A stretch of DNA of 5,162 nucleotides, from assembly GCA_023257055.1 (NCBI GenBank), contig JALRDG010000099.1, positions 1-5,162 of the forward strand, given 5' to 3'. Position numbers and translations under genes: made by a program. Numbering within the stretch: the stretch's first letter is position 1; every line of letters starts with the position of its first letter. This document shows, piece after piece, positions 1 to 5,162 of the stretch. The notes beneath the pieces were generated by a model. The model made no database searches, had not been told where the DNA came from, and was given only the letters and a program-made list of their open reading frames with translations. This stretch comes from Candidatus Saccharimonadia bacterium. Lineage in GTDB: Bacteria; Patescibacteriota; Saccharimonadia; Saccharimonadales; Saccharimonadaceae.

Positions 1-21
1 ATAGCCATTTATGGTTATAAA

Positions 22-28
22 GTATAGT
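22..28 (+). promoter_or_regulatory. Putative -10 box for the 164-aa gene
   Basis: GTATAGT contains a -10-like TATAGT hexamer at 23-28, about 54 bp before the ATG at 82. With normal spacing the -35 box would fall at or beyond the left edge, so only half the promoter can be judged. The same GTATAGT string forms the -10 of the strong promoter at 1732-1760, which supports this call. The predicted transcript start is near 34-36, giving a leader of about 47 nt. Confidence 0.5.
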
Positions 29-32
29 ACAC

Positions 33-51
33 ACCCGTTGACGCTACGGGT
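33..51 (+). other. Small hairpin in the 5' leader of the 164-aa gene
   Basis: ACCCGT at 33-38 pairs perfectly with ACGGGT at 46-51 around a 7-nt loop. A further GTA/TAC pairing is possible at 27-29 and 55-57 across an internal loop. If transcription starts near 33-35, the hairpin sits at the extreme 5' end of the mRNA, where it could slow decay. No T-tract follows, so it is not a terminator. It could be chance. Confidence 0.35.
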
Positions 52-81
52 AGCTACTTACCGCCTTAGGAAAGGTCTATC

Positions 82-576
82 ATGTCGAATCGCTCGACCG
101 AACGAGAGACAGTTTTTTCCGGCCCACTCCGCGAAGAACAGGTAACGCCAGGTCTACCTTACTACCGCTACGAAACGCAGAACGGCCTCCTCTACTCGGG
201 CTACTTCACCTCCGTACCACAAGGAGGAGAACAAGAAAAGTACGTTACTGTACAGGAGGGTCGCCTAAAAGGACTTCAACCGGTTGTCGTCTGGCGCAAT
301 GTCTATTCACTTTCAGAAATAGGCGTCGCGTCTAGCAATTGGACCCGGTATGACCAGTCGCTGATTTTTTCGCCCGTCTATCCTAGCCAGATGAACGCTT
401 TTCTGGACTGGCTAGAGTACCGCGCTCATAGCGGCGATATGCATGCCTTGATGTGGGATGTCATTATTCGACCTCTTTGGGAGCTTGAAGAAGAGGCAGA
501 TGCGGCCATACAAAAACAGCAGGCGTCAGTAAAAAATAACCCGTGGAGTAACATCCACGAAGACCTGGAGCTCTAA
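82..576 (+). CDS. Hypothetical protein, 164 aa, unrecognised
   Basis: I do not recognise this protein. The ATG at 82 is well supported: AGGAAAGG at 68-75 is a good SD, 6 nt upstream. The product is soluble-looking, with no signal peptide or membrane segment. Residues 1-100 look beta-rich and very aromatic (Y27, Y28, Y30, Y38, Y41, W71, W87, Y90). Residues 102-150 look helical and include an acidic stretch, E134 to D140. It has six tryptophans, ten tyrosines and no cysteine. No catalytic motif, metal-binding cluster or DNA-binding signature is visible. It ends with TAA and converges with the GAPDH gene across a hairpin, so it appears to be a single-gene transcript within the window. The SD, continuous frame and candidate promoter make it a likely real gene of unknown role, perhaps lineage-restricted. 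Confidence 0.78.
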   Translation: MSNRSTERETVFSGPLREEQVTPGLPYYRYETQNGLLYSGYFTSVPQGGEQEKYVTVQEGRLKGLQPVVVWRNVYSLSEIGVASSNWTRYDQSLIFSPVYPSQMNAFLDWLEYRAHSGDMHALMWDVIIRPLWELEEEADAAIQKQQASVKNNPWSNIHEDLEL

Positions 577-592
577 GAAGGAGTAGCAAAAA

Positions 593-622
593 GGGCGGCA
601 ATGCATTTTCGCATTGCCGCCC
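593..622 (-). terminator. Strong hairpin terminator for gap, possibly bidirectional
   Basis: GGGCGGCAATGC at 593-604 and GCATTGCCGCCC at 611-622 form a perfect 12-bp GC-rich stem with a 6-nt loop. On the minus strand the stem is followed by five T (the A-run at 588-592), a classic intrinsic terminator 19 nt past the GAPDH stop codon. On the plus strand only ACTTTCAT follows, so termination of the 164-aa gene is likely weaker although the stem is the same. Confidence 0.9.
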
Positions 623-641
623 ACTTTCATGCAATGATCAG

Positions 642-1658
642 TTAATCGCTGATGCCGCGGCCAATATCAGAGACCAGTTCAACTAGTCGGTTACTGTAGC
701 CCCATTCGTTGTCGTACCAAACGGCAATTTTAATCAAATTACCACCTACAACCTTCGTCAATAGAAGGTCAACGACGCCAGAGTGGCTGTTGCCGATATA
801 ATCACTGGAAACCAGCGGCTCTTCGCTGACACCTAAGATACCTTGGAAATACGGCTCGCTAGCAGCTTTCTTAAATGCATTGTTGACATCTTCCACTGTA
901 ACGTCGCGCGACAGCAGTGCTGTAACGTCACTAATTGAAACAACAGGAGTTGGTACGCGAATTGAAAGCCCGTCGAACTTCCCTTCAAGTTGTGGCAATG
1001 TTTTTGTAACGGCAATGGCGGCGCCTGTGCTCGTTGGCACCATATTCTCAGCAGCATTTCGACCTTCGCGAAGGTCTTTCTTCGGTGCGTCCTGCAGCGC
1101 CTGGCTCGCCGTATAGCTGTGTACGGTCGTAAGAAGAGATTTCTCAACGCCGAACTCAGCATCCAGTACCGCCATGACGGCTGCCAGCGAGTTAGTTGTA
1201 CAGCTTGCATTGCTGACAACCTTTGTAGCACCGCCGATTTTGTCGTCGTTCGCACCAAGGACAATCGTATCAACACCTTCACTTTTTGTTGGTCCACTAA
1301 TGACAACGCGCTTTGCACCAGCTTCAATGTGCTTACTCGCCCCTTCTTTATCTGTAAAAAATCCAGTCGATTCAATAACAACGTCGACCGTCATATCACC
1401 CCATGGCAACAAGGCCGGGTCGCGCTCCGCCAGAACGCGGATCGTTTTGCCATCGACAATGATATTCTGGTCATCATGACTCACCTCGTGCCCGTACGTA
1501 CCGTAGTTACTGTCGTGCTTCAGGAGGTATGCTAACGTTTTTGTATCAGTAAGGTCATTAATAGCTACGATTTCTAGGTCGCTACGCTCAAAAGCGATCT
1601 TAAACGCATTTCGACCGATTCGCCCGAAACCATTAATTGCTATTCGTGTTTGACTCAT
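642..1658 (-). CDS. gap: Type I glyceraldehyde-3-phosphate dehydrogenase
   Basis: This cytoplasmic tetrameric enzyme oxidises glyceraldehyde-3-phosphate with NAD+ and phosphate to 1,3-bisphosphoglycerate, the redox step of lower glycolysis. The 338-aa length is normal. The Rossmann motif NGFGRIGR lies at residues 9-16. The acidic residue D35 in the NDL motif fits NAD rather than NADP preference. The catalytic motif ASCTTN at 151-156 holds nucleophile C153, and H180 is the catalytic base. STG at 210-212 and R234 are the expected phosphate-site residues, and WYDNEWGYS near 314-322 is the usual C-terminal signature. The ATG at 1656-1658 has the SD AGAGGAA (plus-strand 1662-1668). Its own promoter is at 1699-1727 and a terminator follows at 593-622, so it appears monocistronic. 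At the site that is Leu-Pro in Bacillus GapA it has A191-P192, a common variant. Nothing is missing or broken. Confidence 0.97.
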   Translation of the reverse strand: MSQTRIAINGFGRIGRNAFKIAFERSDLEIVAINDLTDTKTLAYLLKHDSNYGTYGHEVSHDDQNIIVDGKTIRVLAERDPALLPWGDMTVDVVIESTGFFTDKEGASKHIEAGAKRVVISGPTKSEGVDTIVLGANDDKIGGATKVVSNASCTTNSLAAVMAVLDAEFGVEKSLLTTVHSYTASQALQDAPKKDLREGRNAAENMVPTSTGAAIAVTKTLPQLEGKFDGLSIRVPTPVVSISDVTALLSRDVTVEDVNNAFKKAASEPYFQGILGVSEEPLVSSDYIGNSHSGVVDLLLTKVVGGNLIKIAVWYDNEWGYSNRLVELVSDIGRGISD

Positions 1659-1698
1659 GTGTTCCTCTTTCTAAGTGTTACCATTAGCGTCTTCCTAC

Positions 1699-1727
1699 AT
1701 TATAAAACGTACGGTCAATATAGCCAA
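1699..1727 (-). promoter_or_regulatory. gap promoter
   Basis: Read on the minus strand, TTGGCT (plus-strand 1722-1727) and a perfect TATAAT (1699-1704) are separated by exactly 17 bp. This gives a predicted start near 1692 and a leader of about 34 nt containing the SD. It lies back-to-back with the promoter of the 122-aa gene. Confidence 0.82.
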
Positions 1728-1731
1728 AACA

Positions 1732-1760
1732 TTGACATAATTAGGTTTAAGAAGTATAGT
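1732..1760 (+). promoter_or_regulatory. Consensus promoter of the 122-aa gene
   Basis: A perfect TTGACA at 1732-1737, a 17-bp spacer and TATAGT at 1755-1760 form the best sigma70-type promoter in the window. The predicted start is near 1767, about 33 nt before the ATG at 1800. The strength suggests substantial, possibly constitutive expression of a protein whose function is not known. Confidence 0.88.
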
Positions 1761-1799
1761 TTATATACTTATTCGCACCTTCGAAAAGGAGTTACTACA

Positions 1800-2168
1800 A
1801 TGAAGGGTCAGCTCGCCTGGCTTCCCGAGCCCATGAGGCTACTACTGCTAAAGACTCTTGCCAGAAAGGCTCAACGCGAGCTTCTTACCGAGCGCACTAA
1901 TCTTGAACTGTTTCTTCGACACCATTCCACGAGTCGTCTCATGGAACAGAATGTTCCTGAAAAGCGCGCCACCGAGGCCGTACAGCTACTACATGTCGCC
2001 GTCACATTTTACACGAGCGCACATATCAGCCTGAACAGGCTCCTCGGAACGACCGACATTCACGACGCGGCTAGGCATAGTACTACATCGAGGCATTATG
2101 CTCAAAAGGGTGCCGAGGCAATAAACGAAGCGCGAGAGACGCTTTCGTGCTTTGGCGTTACCGTATAG
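1800..2168 (+). CDS. Hypothetical helical protein, 122 aa, unrecognised
   Basis: I do not recognise this protein. The start at 1800 is chosen because AAGGAG (1786-1791) sits 8 nt upstream and a consensus promoter lies just before it. The frame is open further upstream, to a TTG at 1650, but that extension would contain the promoter and overlap gap. The product looks almost entirely alpha-helical, in three or four helices: about residues 11-41, 53-82, 86-94 and 97-117. It is basic overall (about 16 Lys/Arg against 12 Asp/Glu) and rich in histidine (seven, with H41-H42 adjacent). It has one cysteine, C117, and no signal peptide. The hydrophobic run at 12-20 (LLLLK core) is too short and charged for a clear membrane span. 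The shape would suit a small helical-bundle or nucleic-acid-associated protein, but this is a guess from composition only. Confidence 0.8.
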   Translation: MKGQLAWLPEPMRLLLLKTLARKAQRELLTERTNLELFLRHHSTSRLMEQNVPEKRATEAVQLLHVAVTFYTSAHISLNRLLGTTDIHDAARHSTTSRHYAQKGAEAINEARETLSCFGVTV

Positions 2169-2169
2169 T
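2163..2169 (+). promoter_or_regulatory. Possible -10 box overlapping the 122-aa gene stop codon
   Basis: GTATAGT here overlaps the TAG stop at 2166-2168 and belongs to a 12-bp string (2163-2174) identical to 22-33 at the window's left end. The -35 position, about 2141-2146, reads GCTTTC, a poor match. If active, it would start a transcript near 2176 that runs into the hairpin at 2193-2252. The call rests on the repeated -10 string alone. Confidence 0.3.
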
Positions 2170-2192
2170 ACACATTCTAGTAGATTCCATCG

Positions 2193-2260
2193 CCTGCAGT
2201 ACCCGAGGTTCGATTGTTGCATTGCAGCGACAGACAACCCTGGTACTGCAGGTATTTTTT
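2193..2260 (+). terminator. Long hairpin with T-tract before rel: terminator or attenuator
   Basis: CCTGCAGTACC at 2193-2203 pairs perfectly with GGTACTGCAGG at 2242-2252 (11 bp). The 38-nt interior can fold further: GGTT (2207-2210) with AACC (2236-2239), and TTGTTGC (2213-2219) with GCAGCGA (2223-2229), the latter using two G-U pairs. TATTTTTT follows at 2253-2260. The arrangement fits intrinsic termination of the 122-aa gene. The size and internal helices are larger than needed, so an attenuator leader or small RNA is also possible. Confidence 0.72.
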
Positions 2261-2277
2261 ATTCCCGACAAGTGTTC

Positions 2278-2283
2278 TATACT
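2278..2283 (+). promoter_or_regulatory. Putative rel -10 box, start almost at the ATG
   Basis: TATACT at 2278-2283 lies only 9 nt before the rel ATG at 2293. A start 6-8 nt downstream would leave a leader of about 2-4 nt. The -35 position with a 17-bp spacer reads TTTTTT (2255-2260), part of the terminator T-tract, so the match is poor. It is called mainly because no other promoter is obvious between the hairpin and the ATG. Confidence 0.5.
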
Positions 2284-2292
2284 AGATTAACC

Positions 2293-3837
2293 ATGAAAAA
2301 GCATGAACTGTTAGCGCACGCCAAGCCTCATTACGAGGAAGACCGATTGCTCGAACTCGAGAGCGCGATTGATTATGCCACGGAGAAACACAGCGGGCAA
2401 AAAAGAAAAAGCGGTGAACCTTACATTATTCATCCGCTATCTGTTGCCGACATCCTTATTGATTGGGGTATGGATATCGACACGGTTCTTGCTGGCGTTC
2501 TTCATGATACAGTTGAAGACACCGAAGCAACGCTCGCTGAAATTGAGAATTTATTCGGCCGTGATGTCGCCTTCCTCGTAGACGGCGTAACCAAAGTCTC
2601 GCAGGCGCGTGCGGGCATGCGCGATCTCGCAAGCTACCTACCGCAAACCAAAGACAATCTCTCCAAGCTGCTCATTGCCGTCGGTCAAGACGTGCGGGTT
2701 ATTATCATCAAGCTTGCCGACCGGCTGCATAACATGCAAACACTGCAACACATGAAACCAGAAAAGCAGGTGAAGATATCACGCGAATCACTCGAGGTAT
2801 TTGCCCCGATGGCTGACCGTATCGGCATGGGCCGCGTTCGCGTGCAGCTAGAAGAACTCGCTTTTAGTTATCTCGACCCGAAAGAATATCGGCGTCTCGA
2901 AAACCTCATGCGTCAACGTCTCGGCAAAAGCACCAGAAAACTTGGTATCGTACGAACGGAAGTTGAAAAGTCCCTTAAGGATCAAGGCATCAAGGCAGAA
3001 ATAAACGGCCGCGTTAAAAGTATCTACAGCTTGCATCGAAAAATGAAGAAAGTTGACGGCAACATTGATGATATTTATGATCTTATGGCACTTCGTATTA
3101 TCGTAGAGTCGAAAGAAGATTGCTATCGCGTACTTGGTTTGTTGCATACGATCTACCAGCCGATGATCGCTCGTATTAAAGATTACATTTCTATTCCAAA
3201 ACCTAATGGATATCAAAGTCTACACACGACCGTCATCACGCCGAGCAAGCAGATTGTAGAGTTTCAAATCCGTACGTACGAAATGCACGAGTTTGCCGAG
3301 CGAGGACTCGCGGCAAGCTTCCATTATAACGAACAGAAATCGTCCAAGGACTACACTAAACACAAAGGAAGCGCCACGTTACCGTCACACCTACAATGGA
3401 TCAGCCAGCTGCAGGAAATTGCTGACCGTCTCACGACCGGAGAAGAAATCCCGCAAGAGCAGCTCAATATCGATCTATTCGGTAACCGTATTTTTGTTTA
3501 TTCGCCAAAGGGCGATCTCTACAATCTCCCCGAAGGCGCCTTGCCGCTCGATTTCGCATACCTCGTACATAGCGACATCGGCTTGCACGCATACGGCTTT
3601 AAGGTAAACGGCAGCATCCACGCCTTTGACAAGCCGCTCGAAAATGGCGACGTCGTCGAAGTGATTACACGTAAACTTCCCCAAGCAAAACGCACATGGC
3701 TCAGCCTTACTAAGACCACCCATGCACGTAACAAGCTACGTTCCCAACTGAAGCGACTTGGTATGCTCGAATCCATGACCCACGCCGCCGCAATTATTCG
3801 CGACAAAGCCACGCGGCAAAAACCCAATCAAAAATAG
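2293..3837 (+). CDS. rel: Bifunctional (p)ppGpp synthetase/hydrolase, C-terminally short
   Basis: This cytoplasmic RelA/SpoT homologue transfers pyrophosphate from ATP to GTP/GDP and hydrolyses the product, controlling the stringent response. Of its 514 residues, about 25-150 form the HD hydrolase domain: H47, H71-D72, E75-D76, D143 and N147 are all present, so hydrolase activity is expected. Residues 235-345 form the synthetase, with R240 and K242, D263, the G-loop around PKPNGYQSLH (302-311, Y307), E323 and QIRT (325-328). RIKD at 294-297 matches the RXKD motif of bifunctional enzymes, not the EXDD of synthetase-only RelA. TGS occupies about 391-461, followed by one conserved helical stretch (468-490). 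The usual zinc-finger/conserved-cysteine and ACT domains are absent; long family members have about 700-750 aa. Start M at 2293 suits the family N-terminus. The frame is open back to 2152, but that extension crosses the hairpin and lacks family similarity. No SD precedes the ATG. Confidence 0.95.
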   Translation: MKKHELLAHAKPHYEEDRLLELESAIDYATEKHSGQKRKSGEPYIIHPLSVADILIDWGMDIDTVLAGVLHDTVEDTEATLAEIENLFGRDVAFLVDGVTKVSQARAGMRDLASYLPQTKDNLSKLLIAVGQDVRVIIIKLADRLHNMQTLQHMKPEKQVKISRESLEVFAPMADRIGMGRVRVQLEELAFSYLDPKEYRRLENLMRQRLGKSTRKLGIVRTEVEKSLKDQGIKAEINGRVKSIYSLHRKMKKVDGNIDDIYDLMALRIIVESKEDCYRVLGLLHTIYQPMIARIKDYISIPKPNGYQSLHTTVITPSKQIVEFQIRTYEMHEFAERGLAASFHYNEQKSSKDYTKHKGSATLPSHLQWISQLQEIADRLTTGEEIPQEQLNIDLFGNRIFVYSPKGDLYNLPEGALPLDFAYLVHSDIGLHAYGFKVNGSIHAFDKPLENGDVVEVITRKLPQAKRTWLSLTKTTHARNKLRSQLKRLGMLESMTHAAAIIRDKATRQKPNQK

Positions 3838-3863
3838 CTGCCGAGGTACTCAGGCAGCTATTT
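3832..3863. terminator. Bidirectional terminator between rel and ppa
   Basis: AAATAGCTGCC (3832-3842) pairs with GGCAGCTATTT (3853-3863). GAG/CTC (3843-3845 with 3849-3851) extends the stem past one bulged A, leaving a GTA loop. The plus strand has five T at 3861-3865. The minus strand likewise has TTTTT from the A-run at 3830-3834. The stem includes the rel stop codon TAG (3835-3837), so it is packed tightly between the two convergent genes and can serve both. Confidence 0.88.
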
Positions 3864-3878
3864 TTATAAAGACTGATT

Positions 3879-4409
3879 TTAGCGATTATTCCAACGATCA
3901 ATAGATTCGTGGATCACCGCTTTCGCTTCGTCGATATCACCCCAGCTTTCAACGGTCGTTGTGCCTGGTTTCTTTAAATCTTTGTAGTGATTGAAGTGGA
4001 ATTCGATCTGTTTGATAAGCTGCGCAGGCAAGTCTTGTAGCGACTGAATAGCATTACCCGTATTTCGATCGTCGGCAGGAACTACCACTACTTTGTCGTC
4101 AACTTCGCCGTCGTCAACAAATTTCATGACGCCAATAACGCGCGCTTCAAGGAAAATACCTGTCGTAAGCGGCTGATCTGTAATAATTAACGCATCCAGC
4201 TCGTCACCATCTTCATCAAGCGTTTGTGGGATGAAACCGTAGTTAGTTGGTTTTGCGAAGGCAATCGGTTCAACACGATCAAGCTGCATGACAGCTAGGT
4301 CACGATTCCATTCAATCTTGTGATTAGAACCGGCCGGAATCTCTACAACGACATTGATGACGCCGCCATCAACATCACCAGGTGTCAGAATTTTATTGAA
4401 ATCTGCCAT
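3879..4409 (-). CDS. ppa: Family I inorganic pyrophosphatase
   Basis: This soluble Mg2+-dependent enzyme splits pyrophosphate into two phosphates, pulling biosynthetic reactions forward. The length, 176 aa, equals the usual bacterial size. Mapped by eye to E. coli Ppa, the active site is nearly complete: E23, K31, E33, R45, Y57, the signature aspartates D67, D69 and D72 in DGDELDAL, then D99, D104, K106, and Y142-K143 in HYKDL. One conserved position differs: E. coli Tyr51 corresponds to K53 here. The ATG at 4407-4409 has a strong SD, AAGGAGA (plus-strand 4414-4420). It lies 31 bp downstream of the trxB-like gene on the same strand, so co-transcription is likely. A TACAAT (plus-strand 4435-4440) could be a weak private -10, but I see no -35. 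It shares a bidirectional terminator with rel. Confidence 0.96.
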   Translation of the reverse strand: MADFNKILTPGDVDGGVINVVVEIPAGSNHKIEWNRDLAVMQLDRVEPIAFAKPTNYGFIPQTLDEDGDELDALIITDQPLTTGIFLEARVIGVMKFVDDGEVDDKVVVVPADDRNTGNAIQSLQDLPAQLIKQIEFHFNHYKDLKKPGTTTVESWGDIDEAKAVIHESIDRWNNR

Positions 4410-4440
4410 ATGTTCTCCTTATTTACTTCTTATTATTGTA

Positions 4441-5162
4441 TCAGATACTACTAATGCGAGCCGTATCTTCAAGATACTCGCGGATACTTAGCGCAGCCGT
4501 GGCACCCTCGCCAACCGCACTGGCAATTTGCATAGTCGCGCCGCTCCGAACGTCCCCGCTAGCAAATACACCTGGCAGGTTTGTCTCTAGTCGTGCATCC
4601 GTTTTTATCAGTCGCTGCTCATCCAGCTCGATACCGCTACCCTCTAGAAATGCGGTGTTTGGCTTCAGGCCGACGAACACGAATACACCGTCTGTCGTAA
4701 ATACTGTCGGTTCCCCTTGTACGGTCGCCTTTACGGCGGTCACCTTTCCATCTACAGCAACGATTTCATCAGTAGTCGTTCCAAGGTGGACGGTAATTTT
4801 TCCATTTTCGACATATTCTTGCAGGTCTTTTTGCAGAACCTCGCTCGCCTTGACGGTACTGCGCACCAACAAATCAATGTGTGTCGCAAAGCGCGTTAAG
4901 AAAATTGCTTCTTGGATAGCTGAATTACCGCCGCCAATTACGACGAGCTTCTTCTCTCGGTAAAACGCACCGTCACAAGTTGCACAGTAGTGTACACCTC
5001 GGCCATAAAACTCCGCTTCACCCGGCACGCCTATTTTATTGTAATCACTACCGGTCGCAATCAGGACAGTCTTGGCGCGTACCTCCTGCGTACCGTCAAT
5101 CACTAAGACTTTTTCATCACCATCTACACGCAAGCTGTTCACTTCACCAAATTCAATTTTTG
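4441..5162 (-). CDS. trxB: Thioredoxin reductase-like flavoprotein, N-terminus beyond the window
   Basis: A FAD enzyme that would pass electrons from a reduced nicotinamide (or another donor) to thioredoxin. About 240 C-terminal residues are visible. The frame runs off the right edge, and the missing 70 or so residues should carry the first FAD-binding GxGxxG. Visible in order: ATG of the FAD domain (plus-strand 5053-5061), the redox pair CATC (4975-4986), the nucleotide-binding GGGNSA just after it, and the second FAD motif FASGDV near the C-terminus. The NADPH-specificity motif HRRxxxR is not present. That position reads VRSTVKA (4846-4866), followed by a segment resembling the AhpF pattern KAxxVLQ. 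The GTG at 5140-5142 is an internal Val codon, not the start. It ends in TGA, 31 bp before ppa, with which it probably forms an operon. A related pyridine-nucleotide reductase cannot be excluded. Confidence 0.9.
   Translation of the reverse strand, partial: KIEFGEVNSLRVDGDEKVLVIDGTQEVRAKTVLIATGSDYNKIGVPGEAEFYGRGVHYCATCDGAFYREKKLVVIGGGNSAIQEAIFLTRFATHIDLLVRSTVKASEVLQKDLQEYVENGKITVHLGTTTDEIVAVDGKVTAVKATVQGEPTVFTTDGVFVFVGLKPNTAFLEGSGIELDEQRLIKTDARLETNLPGVFASGDVRSGATMQIASAVGEGATAALSIREYLEDTARISSI

Noticed and set aside
221..229. Internal SD-like AAGGAGGAG in the 164-aa gene
   Set aside because: No start codon follows at a usable distance. It simply encodes part of the QGGEQE segment.
601..645. 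14-codon plus-strand mini-frame after the 164-aa gene
   Set aside because: It lies within the terminator hairpin, and the AAGGAG at 578-583 is 17 nt away, too far to act as its SD.
833..1381. 182-codon minus-strand frame overlapping gap in another frame
   Set aside because: It is out of frame with GAPDH and its protein resembles no family. It is the +1/-1 shadow of a real gene.
990..1535. Long plus-strand open frame antisense to gap (181 codons), with others at 880-1116 and 1174-1479
   Set aside because: These lie fully inside the clear GAPDH gene on the opposite strand, resemble no family and have no convincing SD or promoter. They are shadows of GAPDH codon use.
1650..1799. N-terminal extension of the 122-aa protein from TTG at 1650
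   Set aside because: It would overlap the start of gap and read through two promoters. A strong SD sits before the internal ATG at 1800.
2207..2229. GGTTCGATT resembling a tRNA T-arm before rel
   Set aside because: The flanking bases do not form a 5-bp T-stem and no acceptor or anticodon stem can be drawn. It lies inside the terminator-like hairpin.
2152..2292. N-terminal extension of Rel from TTG at 2152
   Set aside because: It crosses the hairpin/T-tract and the -10 box and has no similarity to the family. The family-like N-terminus begins at the ATG at 2293.
2848..3216. Minus-strand 122-codon frame inside rel, plus further minus-strand frames at 3475-3827
   Set aside because: These are antisense to strongly conserved Rel domains, with no SD, promoter or recognisable protein.
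4463..4477. Inverted repeat GTATCTT-C-AAGATAC at the 3' end of the trxB-like gene
   Set aside because: The 1-nt loop cannot form a good RNA hairpin, and the bases encode the normal C-terminal residues. It is probably chance.

Overview
The window reads as ordinary bacterial chromosome from a small, gene-dense genome. My best guess is a Candidate Phyla Radiation (Patescibacteria) member, possibly Saccharibacteria. This rests on the compact layout, the mix of conserved housekeeping enzymes with short unrecognised proteins, and the general look of the proteins; no rRNA or marker gene here proves it. Genes use ATG starts, mostly with good Shine-Dalgarno (SD) sequences. TAA, TAG and TGA all act as stops, and no gene contains an in-frame TGA, so I see no sign of recoding.

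Layout from left to right. An unrecognised 164-aa protein (82-576, +) converges with type I glyceraldehyde-3-phosphate dehydrogenase (642-1658, -), and a 12-bp perfect hairpin separates them. GAPDH and an unrecognised 122-aa helical protein (1800-2168, +) are transcribed divergently from two good sigma70-type promoters whose -35 boxes lie only 4 bp apart. A structured 124-bp gap with a long hairpin, a T-tract and a -10 box then leads into a short Rel/SpoT-type (p)ppGpp synthetase/hydrolase (2293-3837, +), which seems to lack an SD and may be leaderless. Rel converges with family I inorganic pyrophosphatase (3879-4409, -) across a hairpin that can terminate both ways. Upstream of the pyrophosphatase, on the same strand with a 31-bp gap, is a thioredoxin-reductase-like flavoprotein (4441 to the right edge, -). 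Its N-terminus lies outside the window.

Functionally this is core physiology: lower glycolysis (GAPDH), alarmone control (Rel), pyrophosphate removal (Ppa) and thiol redox (TrxB-like). I see no mobile element, CRISPR array, tRNA, rRNA or defence system, and no clear evidence of a novel multi-gene system. The points worth a second look are the C-terminally short Rel with its unusual leader, the missing NADPH motif in the TrxB-like protein, a changed conserved residue in the pyrophosphatase, the tightly packed divergent promoters, and the two orphan proteins.
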